Assembly (NCBI RefSeq): GCF_024808255.1
Contig: NZ_JANTYS010000006.1
Coordinates: 275,686-339,685 of the forward strand
DNA from: Mucilaginibacter dorajii
Lineage (GTDB): Bacteria; Bacteroidota; Bacteroidia; Sphingobacteriales; Sphingobacteriaceae
Length of the DNA stretch: 64,000 nt
Reading direction: 5' to 3'
Numbering within the stretch: position 1 is the first letter of the stretch; each line of letters starts with the position of its first letter. Shown here piece after piece: positions 45,801 to 53,525 of the stretch. The notes below the pieces were generated by a model. The model had not been told where the DNA came from. It ran no database searches and saw nothing but the letters and a program-made list of their open reading frames with translations. Made by a program: the position numbers and the translations under genes.

Positions 45801-46133
45801 ACCCTTACCTTTTTTGCCGGTGGCTGGGGCCGGGGCGATGTCACCGTAAATGTGCCGGCCAATTGGACAAATCATTGGCATCATGTAGCCGGCGTTTGTA
45901 CGGGCAATGGCCTCTATCTGTATATTGATGGTGTTTTAGCCGGAACTGCAGCGCTCGACGTAACCGTCAACTTATCGGTAAATAACAAATGGGTGTTGGG
46001 CCGAAATGAGGAATTTCCTTCGGAGCGGGTGTTTCATGGGTATATTAATGAGGTGAAAGTGTTTGAATCGGCGTTATCAGCAAATGAAATCCAATTGATA
46101 GTAAAATCCGCGCAGTATCAGTTTAAGAACTAA
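42885..46133 (+). CDS. Exported GH92 alpha-mannosidase with LamG-like C-terminal domain
   Basis: GH92 enzymes are calcium-dependent exo-alpha-mannosidases that act on N-glycans and yeast mannan. The 1082-residue protein has a signal peptide (FLFCVAILLCGFAGRASAQ), the N-terminal beta-sandwich (YVDPFIGTTVSNVVTKWGN) and the catalytic (alpha/alpha)6 domain with DFFSPWDTFRSLHPL, NDMEVYNQKGYIPY and the signature GNDDLGSTSSWYVFSGMGIY. About residues 900-1080 form an added concanavalin-like LamG domain (MMGWVYPTGKEKGLVDMI, NHWHHVAGVCTGNGLYLYID, FHGYINEVKVFESALS). The LamG part probably binds the glycan. It ends the second PUL. Confidence 0.92.
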   Translation: MRLDRFKSVFLFCVAILLCGFAGRASAQQSNHLKYVDPFIGTTVSNVVTKWGNIGGTYPGAAAPSGNIQLSPETRVTGARGYNYADSSIYYFSCFKHASGYPEGSSGRFFIMPIGDRVEFGAGKYSARFSHGNEKASAGYYKVHFERENITTEATATPRTGMFRFTFAPGSQPRIFIGDCGDLTTSSSKIIHASNNHSVLNFSESFVDKKQLDGGWVFTFLPAQKNIIVKISTSSVSYAGAQNNIDKEIGRLDFDRVRQQTSQAWQKLLAVVDVSDSNEQNKTVFYTALYHSLLLPWVLNDADGRYTGVDGLIHQKTGDVQYDFFSPWDTFRSLHPLLTLLYPQKQKDVILSMLDVYKQSGYLPTESMTGNHAIPIIVDSYLKGITGFDKALVYRAMKKSIVGGPFVQNDMEVYNQKGYIPYTSPESVTRTVEYAYDDWALSQFAGQVMHNAADEQLLSKRAYNYRNLLNTNELLMLPRNGDDFKLQPSTSGYKEGDKWVYSYFVPQNGLDLVNMMGGDNQFATRLDSLLTNNVVLFDNETVFHLPYLFNQAGKPQLTQKWVRQIMLNRFSASPGGLPGNDDLGSTSSWYVFSGMGIYPVCPGRPLYAIGAPLFKSVTLHLPNGKTFVINSNNSSAKSNYVQGLKVNGKPFEKLVVPHALLVKGGSMSFNMGHDRSDWPLNKTPIELSATQQSARFKIANVSSTKKVVNPDEPLWVKFTLSNSGSTGIKTVKLIANSKSYCTKNCLVETGHTVNDSIPIRLYPAGETVLSIDGSAPVVVEVKLPARLQHHPYKIWNLDVKPMVKLNEKQGIKYTIKNTGGVAKVFDIPVKLNDTIVFADKIKLNAGQTRTINHTMAAAGKGFKKLKVDTASAIYKVYNSNLESLILDVDINGTTVSDKSGFNSNAIIIGNTAQEKLLFGDYTYVEMPNTPVLDRMGETITMMGWVYPTGKEKGLVDMITKGDNHVLQTMDNKTLTFFAGGWGRGDVTVNVPANWTNHWHHVAGVCTGNGLYLYIDGVLAGTAALDVTVNLSVNNKWVLGRNEEFPSERVFHGYINEVKVFESALSANEIQLIVKSAQYQFKN

Positions 46134-46170
46134 AAATCGCGCGGCATAAGGGAGTTAAATCAAGCGGCGG

Positions 46171-47097
46171 CTAATTTATATTGCTTTTAAACTCATACAA
46201 CTTGTAAAAGTCGGTCGCTGGTCCGTTCACACAGGTAAGCCAGTTTTCCTTGGCTATAACAGGAGAGCAGGGGCCATAGGTGAAAATTCGGATAACTCTT
46301 TTGTTTGCTTCGTTTTGCAGCATGGTCAGCACCGTCTGCATTATGCTTCCTGCAAAAGGGGTATACATAAAAAATACTGTTCCTTTAGAGTAATCTGCTT
46401 TGCGGGCATCTGCGTTGATAAATTCAATATTAAGTAAGTTTAAATTGAGGGCGCAGCCTTGCGCGTAATTACAATAAGCGGGTTCATACTCTATCCCCTT
46501 GCAAACTACTCCGCTGATTAAATTTATAAGAATTGGAACCTGGCCTAAGCCCGAACCCAGGTCATAGAAAACATCATCCGGTTTTGCCTTTACTAAGTTA
46601 GCCAGTTCAAATATTATTTTCGCAGGTGTTTGTTGGTAAAATACCATCTCTGGTTTTGGCTCAATAGTTAGTGTGGGGATGGTTTCACCCAATAGTACCC
46701 CGTTGATGAAAATATCCAGGTTGTTATAGCCCATCTCCGTGTTTTTTTTACCATCAAAAAAATGATCACCAAAATATTTGCTGATCATCATTTGAAAGGA
46801 TGATTGAGTATATCCACCTGTTCTGATCTGTTCTTTTAAATGAACAAATAGTTCGGCATTTATTTCTTCAAGTTCGTTTTCGAGTTTTTCCGCACGTTTT
46901 TTCAATGCATGCAACTCTTCATTTCGCCCGGTTTGTTGTTGCAGGCTTGCTATCCGATCAAGAATATGAAAATCAATAAAGTCGATGGCATTTGTACGGG
47001 AATCAAAATTATTTTTTTCGTACAAAGTGATATCCCGTTCATTAAGCGATATATCGGCTTTTATTTCAGCTATAATTTGCGGCAGTTTGATATCCAT
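46171..47097 (-). CDS. DOT1-like SAM-dependent methyltransferase
   Basis: The 308-residue protein has a helical, coiled-coil N-terminal part (about residues 1-110; KKRAEKLENELEEINAEL) and a class I methyltransferase domain. The segment MVFYQQTPAKIIFELANLVK followed by DVFYDLGSGLGQVPIL (SAM-binding DLGSGLGQ at 179-186) and GIEYEPAYCNYA matches the DOT1 histone methyltransferase core, including the Glu that binds the ribose (residue 203). DOT1 enzymes methylate lysine in eukaryotic histone H3; bacteria have no such target, so the substrate is unknown. It is head-to-head with an HD-domain gene across a 517-bp spacer with palindromes. Confidence 0.75.
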   Translation of the reverse strand: MDIKLPQIIAEIKADISLNERDITLYEKNNFDSRTNAIDFIDFHILDRIASLQQQTGRNEELHALKKRAEKLENELEEINAELFVHLKEQIRTGGYTQSSFQMMISKYFGDHFFDGKKNTEMGYNNLDIFINGVLLGETIPTLTIEPKPEMVFYQQTPAKIIFELANLVKAKPDDVFYDLGSGLGQVPILINLISGVVCKGIEYEPAYCNYAQGCALNLNLLNIEFINADARKADYSKGTVFFMYTPFAGSIMQTVLTMLQNEANKRVIRIFTYGPCSPVIAKENWLTCVNGPATDFYKLYEFKSNIN

Positions 47098-47211
47098 GAA
47101 TTGATAAAGATAGTGCTAAAGTAATAATACGAGGTAGTTGGCGTTTGCTCCCAGGGCAAACGCATTTAATTGGGTTAACATAACTTAACATATTTTAAAT
47201 GTAATTTATTG

Positions 47212-47236
47212 TAATATATTGATAATCAATATATTA
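47212..47236. promoter_or_regulatory. 12+1+12 bp perfect palindrome
   Basis: TAATATATTGAT, a single A, then ATCAATATATTA. It lies about 115 bases upstream of the DOT1-like gene and could be an operator. Confidence 0.55.
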
Positions 47237-47404
47237 TATTTTAACATGGTTAACACTAAATTGATGTATCGCGTAATTTAGGCGCATCCAAATATTTGTG
47301 CCTGCTGTTGGCCAATACAAGTCCCTTCGATACCAGGATCATTTAACCAGGACCACATAATAAAAACAAGGTATCGTTTGATGCTTATATCTTCCCAACG
47401 CAAT

Positions 47405-47455
47405 AAGCTTATTCCCTTAGCTATTATTAAATAAAAGCTTATCCCGTTAACTATT
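47405..47455 (+). repeat. Iteron-like 21-bp near-direct repeats, 30 bp apart
   Basis: Two copies of AAGCTTAT, CCC, TTA and CTATT in order start at 47405 and 47435, differing by a few bases. A weaker GCTTAT...CCC copy starts at 47383. Such head-to-tail spacing could bind a regulator. Confidence 0.5.
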
Positions 47456-47505
47456 TAGACGCGTTTGCCCGGAATTTGCCCCTGGCTAATTTTTGAAGGT
47501 TAGTT

Positions 47506-47545
47506 AATTAAAATACTAATATTATTAGTATTTTAATTATATTTG
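47506..47545 (+). promoter_or_regulatory. Promoter of the HD gene with overlapping palindrome
   Basis: A perfect 16+1+16 palindrome, AATTAAAATACTAATA and complement (47506-47538), overlaps the first base of an exact -7 box TATATTTG (47538-47545). A protein bound there would block the promoter. The -33 TTG is not seen at normal spacing. The start codon lies 70 bases further. Confidence 0.6.
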
Positions 47546-47614
47546 TAATGCCGTCTGTAAGGAAGTCAAAATCCAGGGATAGCTAAATATTGATGCTTTT
47601 GTCTTGATATAACA

Positions 47615-48469
47615 ATGAGAATAGAGGATAAACTATATGGTGTTTTCGATGTGGAACCGGTTTTGGCGCAATTAATTCGTTCTGAGCCGATGCAGCGATT
47701 AAAGCGGGTTCACCAGGGTGGCGCTATATTTTTGGTTGATGCAGCCATTAACCACACCCGGTTCGCGCATTCCTTAGGAGTATTGTTCCTGGTTAAATGC
47801 TTGGGTGGCAGTATGGAAGAGCAGATAGCCGCGCTGCTGCACGATGTTTCGCATACCGCTTTTTCGCATGTGGCCGATTATGTTTTTGATCATGTTAATG
47901 AAGACTATCACGAAAGTATTTTTGAGGAGGTAATCAACAATTCAGAAATTCCGGAAATTTTGAACCAGCATGGTTTTGATCCCGGCATTTTGTTCGGGCA
48001 TGATTACCCAATTTTAGAACAACCCCTGCCGCTGCTTTGTGCAGATAGGGTTGATTATACCCTGCGCGACCTTTTCCAGGCTGATATGATCAGCTTAAAA
48101 GATGTGCGCCGCTTTTTAGCTGAACTTACGCTACAACATGGCCGGATGGTTGTAAAATCAGAAGCCGCAGGGCAATGGATCAGTGATCAGTTTAAGCAAC
48201 TAAACGATTCCTATTTTAAAAAGCCCGAGCATGTATATGCCAACACCCTGATGGCTGACTTATTAAAACAGGGATTGAAAGAGGGCTTGCTTCAAAAAAA
48301 AGACCTGCTGAAAGATGATTACCAGGTGCTCAATAAACTGGCCAAAGAAAAGGCAGGCTATCAAAGGATAAACGAGATCAGGAAGCTCACTCATTTTAAA
48401 CAATTCTACAGCAAGGGAGCGGCAGAACGGTTTAAAAGAAGGGAGCTTAGTCCGGCTGTTATGAGTTGA
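47615..48469 (+). CDS. HD-domain phosphohydrolase (dGTPase/SAMHD1-like)
   Basis: The 284-residue protein is a metal-dependent HD phosphohydrolase. Metal and catalytic residues are seen in HTRFAHSLG (His47, His52), AALLHDVSHTAFSH (His76-Asp77) and LCADRVDYTLRD (Asp). The order is that of the SAMHD1/dGTPase group, which removes triphosphate from dNTPs. Many proteins of this group in bacteria have no assigned substrate. It is head-to-head with the DOT1-like gene, with an operator-like palindrome over its promoter. A role in nucleotide control or phage defence is possible but not shown. Confidence 0.85.
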   Translation: MRIEDKLYGVFDVEPVLAQLIRSEPMQRLKRVHQGGAIFLVDAAINHTRFAHSLGVLFLVKCLGGSMEEQIAALLHDVSHTAFSHVADYVFDHVNEDYHESIFEEVINNSEIPEILNQHGFDPGILFGHDYPILEQPLPLLCADRVDYTLRDLFQADMISLKDVRRFLAELTLQHGRMVVKSEAAGQWISDQFKQLNDSYFKKPEHVYANTLMADLLKQGLKEGLLQKKDLLKDDYQVLNKLAKEKAGYQRINEIRKLTHFKQFYSKGAAERFKRRELSPAVMS

Positions 48470-48597
48470 TAGCGGCTTGTTTTATCGTTTTTAAGATAAC
48501 TCCATTTATCTGCAATACAATGGGGAGGCTTCGATTTTTTCATTTCAGGTTACAAAGGTTTAGTTTACCTCCATACATTAGTTTGCTGCGTTAAATT

Positions 48598-49416
48598 TCA
48601 TTTCAACTGCTTGGCAAATTCCGACGGCCTGGTACTGGTTAACTGGTAAAATATAGCACTGAATGCAGATAAGCTGTTATAACCCAGTTTGTAAGCTATC
48701 TCACTCATCGATAGTTCTGTCTGTAACATCAACTCAATAGCTTTAACCATTTTCAGCAGCTTAAAATATTGCAAAAAAGAAGTATGCAGGGTTGATTGAA
48801 ATAAGCGCGATAATGTGCGCTCACTAAAACCGGTTTTGCTGCTCACCAAGGTAAGGGTAAGTGGCTCAAAAAGGTTGGCGTTCATGTAATTAAGTACCGG
48901 ATGCATGCGGGTGTTTTCTGTTGTGGGTAGGGCTATTGGCAAAGCTTTTTGACTGATCTGGGGCAATATACTTTTAATGCCGGCCAAAAAGTTAAAAGCG
49001 GGCTCATCGGGTCGTACATCGCCATTCCATCTTTCAGAATAAGTGAGCATTTGCAGTAAAAGTGTGTTTATGGGGTAAATACCACCCTTGGTGTAAAAGG
49101 GGTTGGTGTTATCGTCGTGCGAGTAAAAGTAGATAGTACGGGTGATAGCTGATCTGTGCATTTCTACAAAATGCACCATACCGGCGGGGATCCATACATA
49201 ATGCCGGGCGGGGATCACCAAAGTTTTATGGGTAAGGTGAATGTAGGCTATCCCGCCCTCTATGTATATCAATTGACCTTTTTTGTGTGTATGCTGCGGA
49301 AAATTGCGCTCTGTTTTCCAGTTGATTACATATACCGAATCGGGGTATTTATCAATATCCCGAAAGAAATTGTCGGCAGTTTCCCGGTCTATGTTTTGGC
49401 TGGAATGAATAAACAT
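48598..49416 (-). CDS. AraC-family regulator, divergent from the efflux operon
   Basis: The 272-residue protein has an N-terminal cupin-like sensor domain (about residues 30-140; FPQHTHKKGQLIYIEGGIAYI, YVWIPAGMVHFVEMH) and a C-terminal AraC double helix-turn-helix (about 175-270: LTLVSSKTGFSERTLSRLFQ and MSEIAYKLGYNSLSAFSAIF). It is divergent from the tolC-hlyD-MFS operon with a 61-bp spacer, so it probably controls that operon in response to a small ligand. The promoter box TAAATTTG lies immediately upstream, so its message may be leaderless. The ligand is unknown. Confidence 0.92.
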   Translation of the reverse strand: MFIHSSQNIDRETADNFFRDIDKYPDSVYVINWKTERNFPQHTHKKGQLIYIEGGIAYIHLTHKTLVIPARHYVWIPAGMVHFVEMHRSAITRTIYFYSHDDNTNPFYTKGGIYPINTLLLQMLTYSERWNGDVRPDEPAFNFLAGIKSILPQISQKALPIALPTTENTRMHPVLNYMNANLFEPLTLTLVSSKTGFSERTLSRLFQSTLHTSFLQYFKLLKMVKAIELMLQTELSMSEIAYKLGYNSLSAFSAIFYQLTSTRPSEFAKQLK

Positions 49417-49420
49417 ATGG

Positions 49421-49428
49421 CAAATTTA
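49421..49428 (-). promoter_or_regulatory. -7 box TAAATTTG of the AraC gene, leaderless type
   Basis: Read on the minus strand the box fits TAnnTTTG exactly and ends 4 bases before the ATG (49416). No -33 TTG at normal spacing. Confidence 0.4.
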
Positions 49429-49477
49429 AATAAAATAAGCTTTTAAAAAGCCCTCACCTTTGTGCTATTGAAATACC

Positions 49478-50818
49478 ATGAACTTTAATAGTAAATATCA
49501 CCTAACCCTGTTGCCTGCCTTGTTGTTAGTTTTGCCTCTAAGCGCGCAACAACTTGTTACCGACACCAGTAAAACCCTCCCTTTAACAATTGCCCAGGTT
49601 TGGCAAAAGGCCGAGGTTAACAGCAAAGCTGTACGAATAAAACAACTGCGTATAACCAGCAGCCAGGAAGCCATAAAAGACGCCAAAGCCGAACGCCTGC
49701 CCGAAATTAATATCAATGGCGAATATGCACGCGTAAGCAATATGCCAGTTTATGAAAACGGGTTATTTAGCTCACCGTCGCAATTCCCGGTATTGCATAC
49801 CACATATACTGTAGGTGCCGAAGCCTATTTAAACATTTACAACGGTAATAAGGTAAACCTGGAAATTGATGCCCGCAAAAACGAAAGCAATATAGCCGGC
49901 GAGCAAAAGAAACTTACCATATCTGAAACAAAGCTGCATGCTGCGGCCTACTACCTGGATATGCAGCGCAGCCTGATCTTTAAAGATCTTTTGTTGAAAG
50001 ATATTGCCGCGCAGGAAAAACAACTCCTGCAAATCAAAACCTTGCAAAAGAACGGCGTAGTGCTGAAAAGCGATGTACTGCGTGCTGAGCTTAAATTATC
50101 CAAACAAAAGCTTTCCTTAACTCAATTAGATAACGATTTAGCAATTGCTAATCAAAAGCTAAACATATTGATAGGTTTGCCCGATGAACAGCGCGTTGAT
50201 CCGGTTGAAGCTGTTCAGTTAGATTCGGTTTTGCTAAAACCATATAGCACTTACCTGGCCGACGCGGCAAATGGTGCTTACCAGGTAAAGATCTCTGAGC
50301 AGGAAACAGCTTTGAGAGAACTGAAGCTAAAAAGTGTAAAGGCAAACGTAATGCCTAAAGTGGGTTTGTTTGCAGCTTACAACTACAGCTATCCTCAAAT
50401 CCAGTTTTATCCTTATTCAGCAAGTATTTATGGGTTGGGTTTAGCGGGAGTAAAGGCTTCTTTTTCGCCTTCATCGTTCTATCATAACTATCACAAAGCC
50501 AAAGTGGCCCGGTTGGAACTGGAAAGCCAGGAAATTGAGCATGCCCAAACCGAAGATGTAGTACGCCAACAGGTTAATGAGGCCTGGTTACGGTATAAGG
50601 AAGCGCTGAATAGGGTAGATGTTACCCAAACCAATGTGAAACAGGCTACCGAAAACAGGCGGATAGTAAGCAACACCTACTTTAACCAGCTATCGTTAAT
50701 AACTGATCTGTTAGATGCCGATACGCAGTTATTACAAACCCGCTTTGACCTTGCCGCGGCCAAAATTGCCGCCCAGCTTCAATATTATCAATTACAAAAC
50801 GTAACCGGCAAACTTTAA
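49478..50818 (+). CDS. TolC-family outer-membrane efflux protein
   Basis: The 446-residue protein forms the outer-membrane channel of a tripartite efflux pump. It has a signal peptide (LTLLPALLLVLPLSAQQ) and two similar halves with long coiled-coil helices (QITAQ-type; e.g. AEVNSKAVRIKQLRITSSQE and KLHAAAYYLDMQRSLIFKDL, later NEAWLRYKEALNRVDVTQTN). It is the first gene of the operon with the HlyD-like adaptor (2-bp gap) and the MFS pump (3-bp gap). The substrate cannot be predicted. An AraC regulator is divergent from it. Confidence 0.92.
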   Translation: MNFNSKYHLTLLPALLLVLPLSAQQLVTDTSKTLPLTIAQVWQKAEVNSKAVRIKQLRITSSQEAIKDAKAERLPEININGEYARVSNMPVYENGLFSSPSQFPVLHTTYTVGAEAYLNIYNGNKVNLEIDARKNESNIAGEQKKLTISETKLHAAAYYLDMQRSLIFKDLLLKDIAAQEKQLLQIKTLQKNGVVLKSDVLRAELKLSKQKLSLTQLDNDLAIANQKLNILIGLPDEQRVDPVEAVQLDSVLLKPYSTYLADAANGAYQVKISEQETALRELKLKSVKANVMPKVGLFAAYNYSYPQIQFYPYSASIYGLGLAGVKASFSPSSFYHNYHKAKVARLELESQEIEHAQTEDVVRQQVNEAWLRYKEALNRVDVTQTNVKQATENRRIVSNTYFNQLSLITDLLDADTQLLQTRFDLAAAKIAAQLQYYQLQNVTGKL

Positions 50819-50820
50819 TC

Positions 50821-51885
50821 ATGACCAAGCAAATAACCACCCACACAAAAACAGATAAGATAATAACAATAGTGACCACCTGGATGGCCGGCATAATTGC
50901 CTTGCTATTGTTGGTTTGGGGCATCATAACGCTGATACACCTGTACAGCTACGAAGAAACAGATGATGCCCAGGTAGAAGCTTACATTAACCCAATTACA
51001 GCGCGTGTAAGCGGCTTTGTAAAAGAGATTAGGTACGATGAAAACCAGGACGTTAAAAAAGGAGATACCTTATTGATCATCGATAACCGTGAATACCAGT
51101 TGCAGCAAGAGGAAGCCGGCGCGGGCCTTCAAAATGCCAAAGAGCAAGTGCGGGTACTGCAAAGCAACGTACAAACCGCCGCCAAAATTGCCGAAATAAA
51201 TAACGCGCAGATAGCCGCTGCTAAAGCAAAACTGGTTAAGCAGCAGCAGGAGTTTGAAAGGTTTAAAAAACTGTATGATGCCGAATCGGCTACCAAACAA
51301 CAACTGGAAAACGTGCAAAGCGCGCTGGATGTTGCCCGGTCTGATTACCAGGCGGCTTTAAATACCTACCAGGCTTCGCTATCAAAAGTGAACGATAGCA
51401 GGTCGCAAATTACGCCGGTATTATCAGAAATTAAACGCCGTGAGCTTGTTTTACAGCGTAATAACCTTGATGTTTCCTATACCGTGGTTACCGCGCCTTA
51501 CAATGGCAAAATGGGTAAAAGAACTATACAACCCGGTCAGCAGATACAGGTTGGCCAAACGCTGGCTTATATTGTTGACCAGGAAACCGGTCTTTGGGTA
51601 GTTGCCAATTTCAAAGAAACTCAGTTGCATGATATGCGCATTGGCCAGTCGGTTGATATTACTACGGATGCTTATCCCGATAGGAAAATAAAAGGCCAGA
51701 TCCTTTCCTTATCGCCGGCAACTGGTTCGCGGTTCTCGTTGCTGCCGCCAGATAACTCAACCGGTAACTTTGTGAAGATAGCGCAACGCATTCCCGTAAA
51801 AATTAAAATAGATAACAAAGCTGCCGATGTGGCTTTTTTAAGCGCCGGCATGAATGCCAGCGTTGCCGTACCCAAAAATCAATAA
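50821..51885 (+). CDS. HlyD/EmrA-family membrane-fusion protein
   Basis: The 354-residue adaptor joins the inner-membrane pump to the TolC channel. It has one N-terminal membrane helix (WMAGIIALLLLVWGIITLIH), then the biotinyl/lipoyl-like beta domain (TDDAQVEAYINPITARVSGF), a coiled-coil hairpin (about residues 95-200, e.g. LVKQQQEFERFKKLYDAESA), and a beta-barrel part (VTAPYNGKMGKRTIQPGQQI). The TDDAQVEA segment is typical of EmrA. It starts 2 bp after the tolC-type stop codon, so the two are translationally coupled. Confidence 0.93.
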   Translation: MTKQITTHTKTDKIITIVTTWMAGIIALLLLVWGIITLIHLYSYEETDDAQVEAYINPITARVSGFVKEIRYDENQDVKKGDTLLIIDNREYQLQQEEAGAGLQNAKEQVRVLQSNVQTAAKIAEINNAQIAAAKAKLVKQQQEFERFKKLYDAESATKQQLENVQSALDVARSDYQAALNTYQASLSKVNDSRSQITPVLSEIKRRELVLQRNNLDVSYTVVTAPYNGKMGKRTIQPGQQIQVGQTLAYIVDQETGLWVVANFKETQLHDMRIGQSVDITTDAYPDRKIKGQILSLSPATGSRFSLLPPDNSTGNFVKIAQRIPVKIKIDNKAADVAFLSAGMNASVAVPKNQ

Positions 51886-51888
51886 AAA

Positions 51889-53484
51889 ATGAGCCGCGTA
51901 ATTCCCGTTTTTAAACCATGGGTGCCCGAGTGGCTTATCCGTATAAGTTTGCTGCTGGTAATTTTACCGGGTATCATTTTGTTTTCGTTATCTATCAGTA
52001 ATGTAAGCGCATCGGCTGGTTATTATGGAGTTAGCCCTAATGATGCCCAGTTTTCAATGATCATACTGTATGCAGCAACCGCAAGCTTTGTGGTATTGGA
52101 GAAACGATTTTTTAGAAACTTTGCCAGTAAAATATACCTGCTTATCAGCGTGTTGTTGTTGGTTATCACTTGTTATATCTGTTACAATACCCGCACGTTT
52201 TTCCTGCTTTTAATTTTTAGGTATATCCAGGGGATGCTTACCTGTACCAGTTTAAGTATTACGCTTACGCTGATGTTTAGCAGGTTGCATAACGAGCGGT
52301 CAAAGGAGATTGGTTACTCGGTTGTTTACTGTGTGCTGTTGTGTGTATCGCCTCTGTCGGTGTTGTTTACAGCATCTATTATTGATAGTTTTAATTTTAA
52401 TGTGATTTATAAATGCGCCATTTATTCCTTTTTACCAGGAGCCGTGCTAATGTGTATCATCATGAATAATGTGCACCTTGATCGCAAACTACCGCTATAT
52501 AAATTAGATTGGGCCAGCTTTGTAATATATTCCGTTTGCCTGTGTCTTATAGGTTATGTAATGATATATGGCCAACAATACGATTGGTTTGACGACAGGC
52601 GGATAACCCTTAGTGTTACCGCGATTATATTGCTATTAACTGTTTTTGTGATCAGGCAACTCCATTCCAAACGACCATACTTTTATATCCAGGCCTTTAA
52701 ATCCCGGAGTTTTGTGTTAGCGGCCTTGCTGCTGTTTGTGTTTTACATTTGTCGTGGCTCATTTGGTATTACAACCTCTTATATGAGTGGTGTTTTAGGC
52801 ATCGACCCTATAAATCAGGGGTATTTGCTCATTTATAACCTGTTGGCCATCGTGGTAAGTGTAACTATTGCGTCCCGGTTTATGCTCAGGAAAAAGCCAC
52901 TAAGGTTGATCCTCATTTACGGTTTTACCTTGTTGCTGGCATTTCATGTTTATATGTGTTTTGTGTTTTCGGCCCAGGTTGATACCGGAAGTTTAATCCT
53001 GCCGGTGATATTGCAGGGATTGGGCGCAGGTATGTGTATGACACCTATTATATTGTTCATCATATCGTCGTCGCCGGTAAAATATGGCAATACAGGCTCG
53101 GCAGTAGGAATCTTTATGCGCTTTACCGGTTTTTGCAGTAGTATAGCGCTCGTCAATTACTTTCAGCTTTACCGGCAGGCAGATCATGCCAGTCGTTTCC
53201 AGGAACAGTTGAGTGTACTAAACCCGGTAGCAGTGCAAAAACTAACCCTATATAAACAGGCTTTAACTGCCAAAGGAATAGCCCCTGATCAGGCCATAAA
53301 AATATCGAATGGGTTATTGAGCAAAACTATTGGAATACAAACCCAGCTACGCTTTGCTGTAGATTATTACCAGATGATCAGTTGGCTATTGTTAACCATT
53401 ATTTTGATAGTGATTTTATTTCCATCTAAAAAGCAAACTGTAATAAATCTTGGTGCCAATCAACCAGCGCCGGTTGTTTATTGA
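51889..53484 (+). CDS. MFS efflux permease (EmrB/DHA2-like)
   Basis: The 531-residue protein has about 14 membrane segments, as in the EmrB/DHA2 group. Its place behind tolC and an EmrA-like gene (3-bp gap) gives an EmrAB-TolC-type tripartite pump. The N-terminal half lacks a strong motif A but has FRYIQGMLTCTSLSITLTLM in the motif region of helices 4-5. The central loop is short and the C-terminal half has ILQGLGAGMCMTPIILFIIS. The substrate is unknown; such pumps expel drugs, bile-like acids or other lipophilic compounds. Confidence 0.88.
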   Translation: MSRVIPVFKPWVPEWLIRISLLLVILPGIILFSLSISNVSASAGYYGVSPNDAQFSMIILYAATASFVVLEKRFFRNFASKIYLLISVLLLVITCYICYNTRTFFLLLIFRYIQGMLTCTSLSITLTLMFSRLHNERSKEIGYSVVYCVLLCVSPLSVLFTASIIDSFNFNVIYKCAIYSFLPGAVLMCIIMNNVHLDRKLPLYKLDWASFVIYSVCLCLIGYVMIYGQQYDWFDDRRITLSVTAIILLLTVFVIRQLHSKRPYFYIQAFKSRSFVLAALLLFVFYICRGSFGITTSYMSGVLGIDPINQGYLLIYNLLAIVVSVTIASRFMLRKKPLRLILIYGFTLLLAFHVYMCFVFSAQVDTGSLILPVILQGLGAGMCMTPIILFIISSSPVKYGNTGSAVGIFMRFTGFCSSIALVNYFQLYRQADHASRFQEQLSVLNPVAVQKLTLYKQALTAKGIAPDQAIKISNGLLSKTIGIQTQLRFAVDYYQMISWLLLTIILIVILFPSKKQTVINLGANQPAPVVY

Positions 53485-53499
53485 TGCAGATTTTTGCAG

Positions 53500-53507
53500 T
53501 ATGTTTG
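53500..53507 (+). promoter_or_regulatory. Separate promoter of cysQ (TATGTTTG)
   Basis: An exact TAnnTTTG box, with a possible TTG at 53474-53476 (23 bases upstream), lies 18 bases before the cysQ ATG. It suggests that cysQ is not only expressed from the efflux promoter. Confidence 0.5.
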
Positions 53508-53525
53508 CTGTAATAACTTACAACG

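Larger units (their letters stand above)
47098..47614. other. 517-bp AT-rich spacer between DOT1-like and HD genes
   Basis: The spacer contains no gene I can support. It holds a 8-bp hairpin GCGTTTGC...GCAAACGC (47141-47163), a copy of GCGTTTGCCC at 47461-47470 that is inverted relative to 47154-47163, two perfect AT-rich palindromes (47212-47236 and 47506-47538), an iteron-like pair (47405-47455) and a TATATTTG box (47538-47545). The density of sites suggests a control region for both flanking genes. Confidence 0.55.

Noticed and set aside
47548..47586. 12-codon leader peptide before the HD gene (MPSVRKSKSRDS)
   Set aside because: Too short to support, and no codon pattern such as a run of one amino acid points to attenuation.
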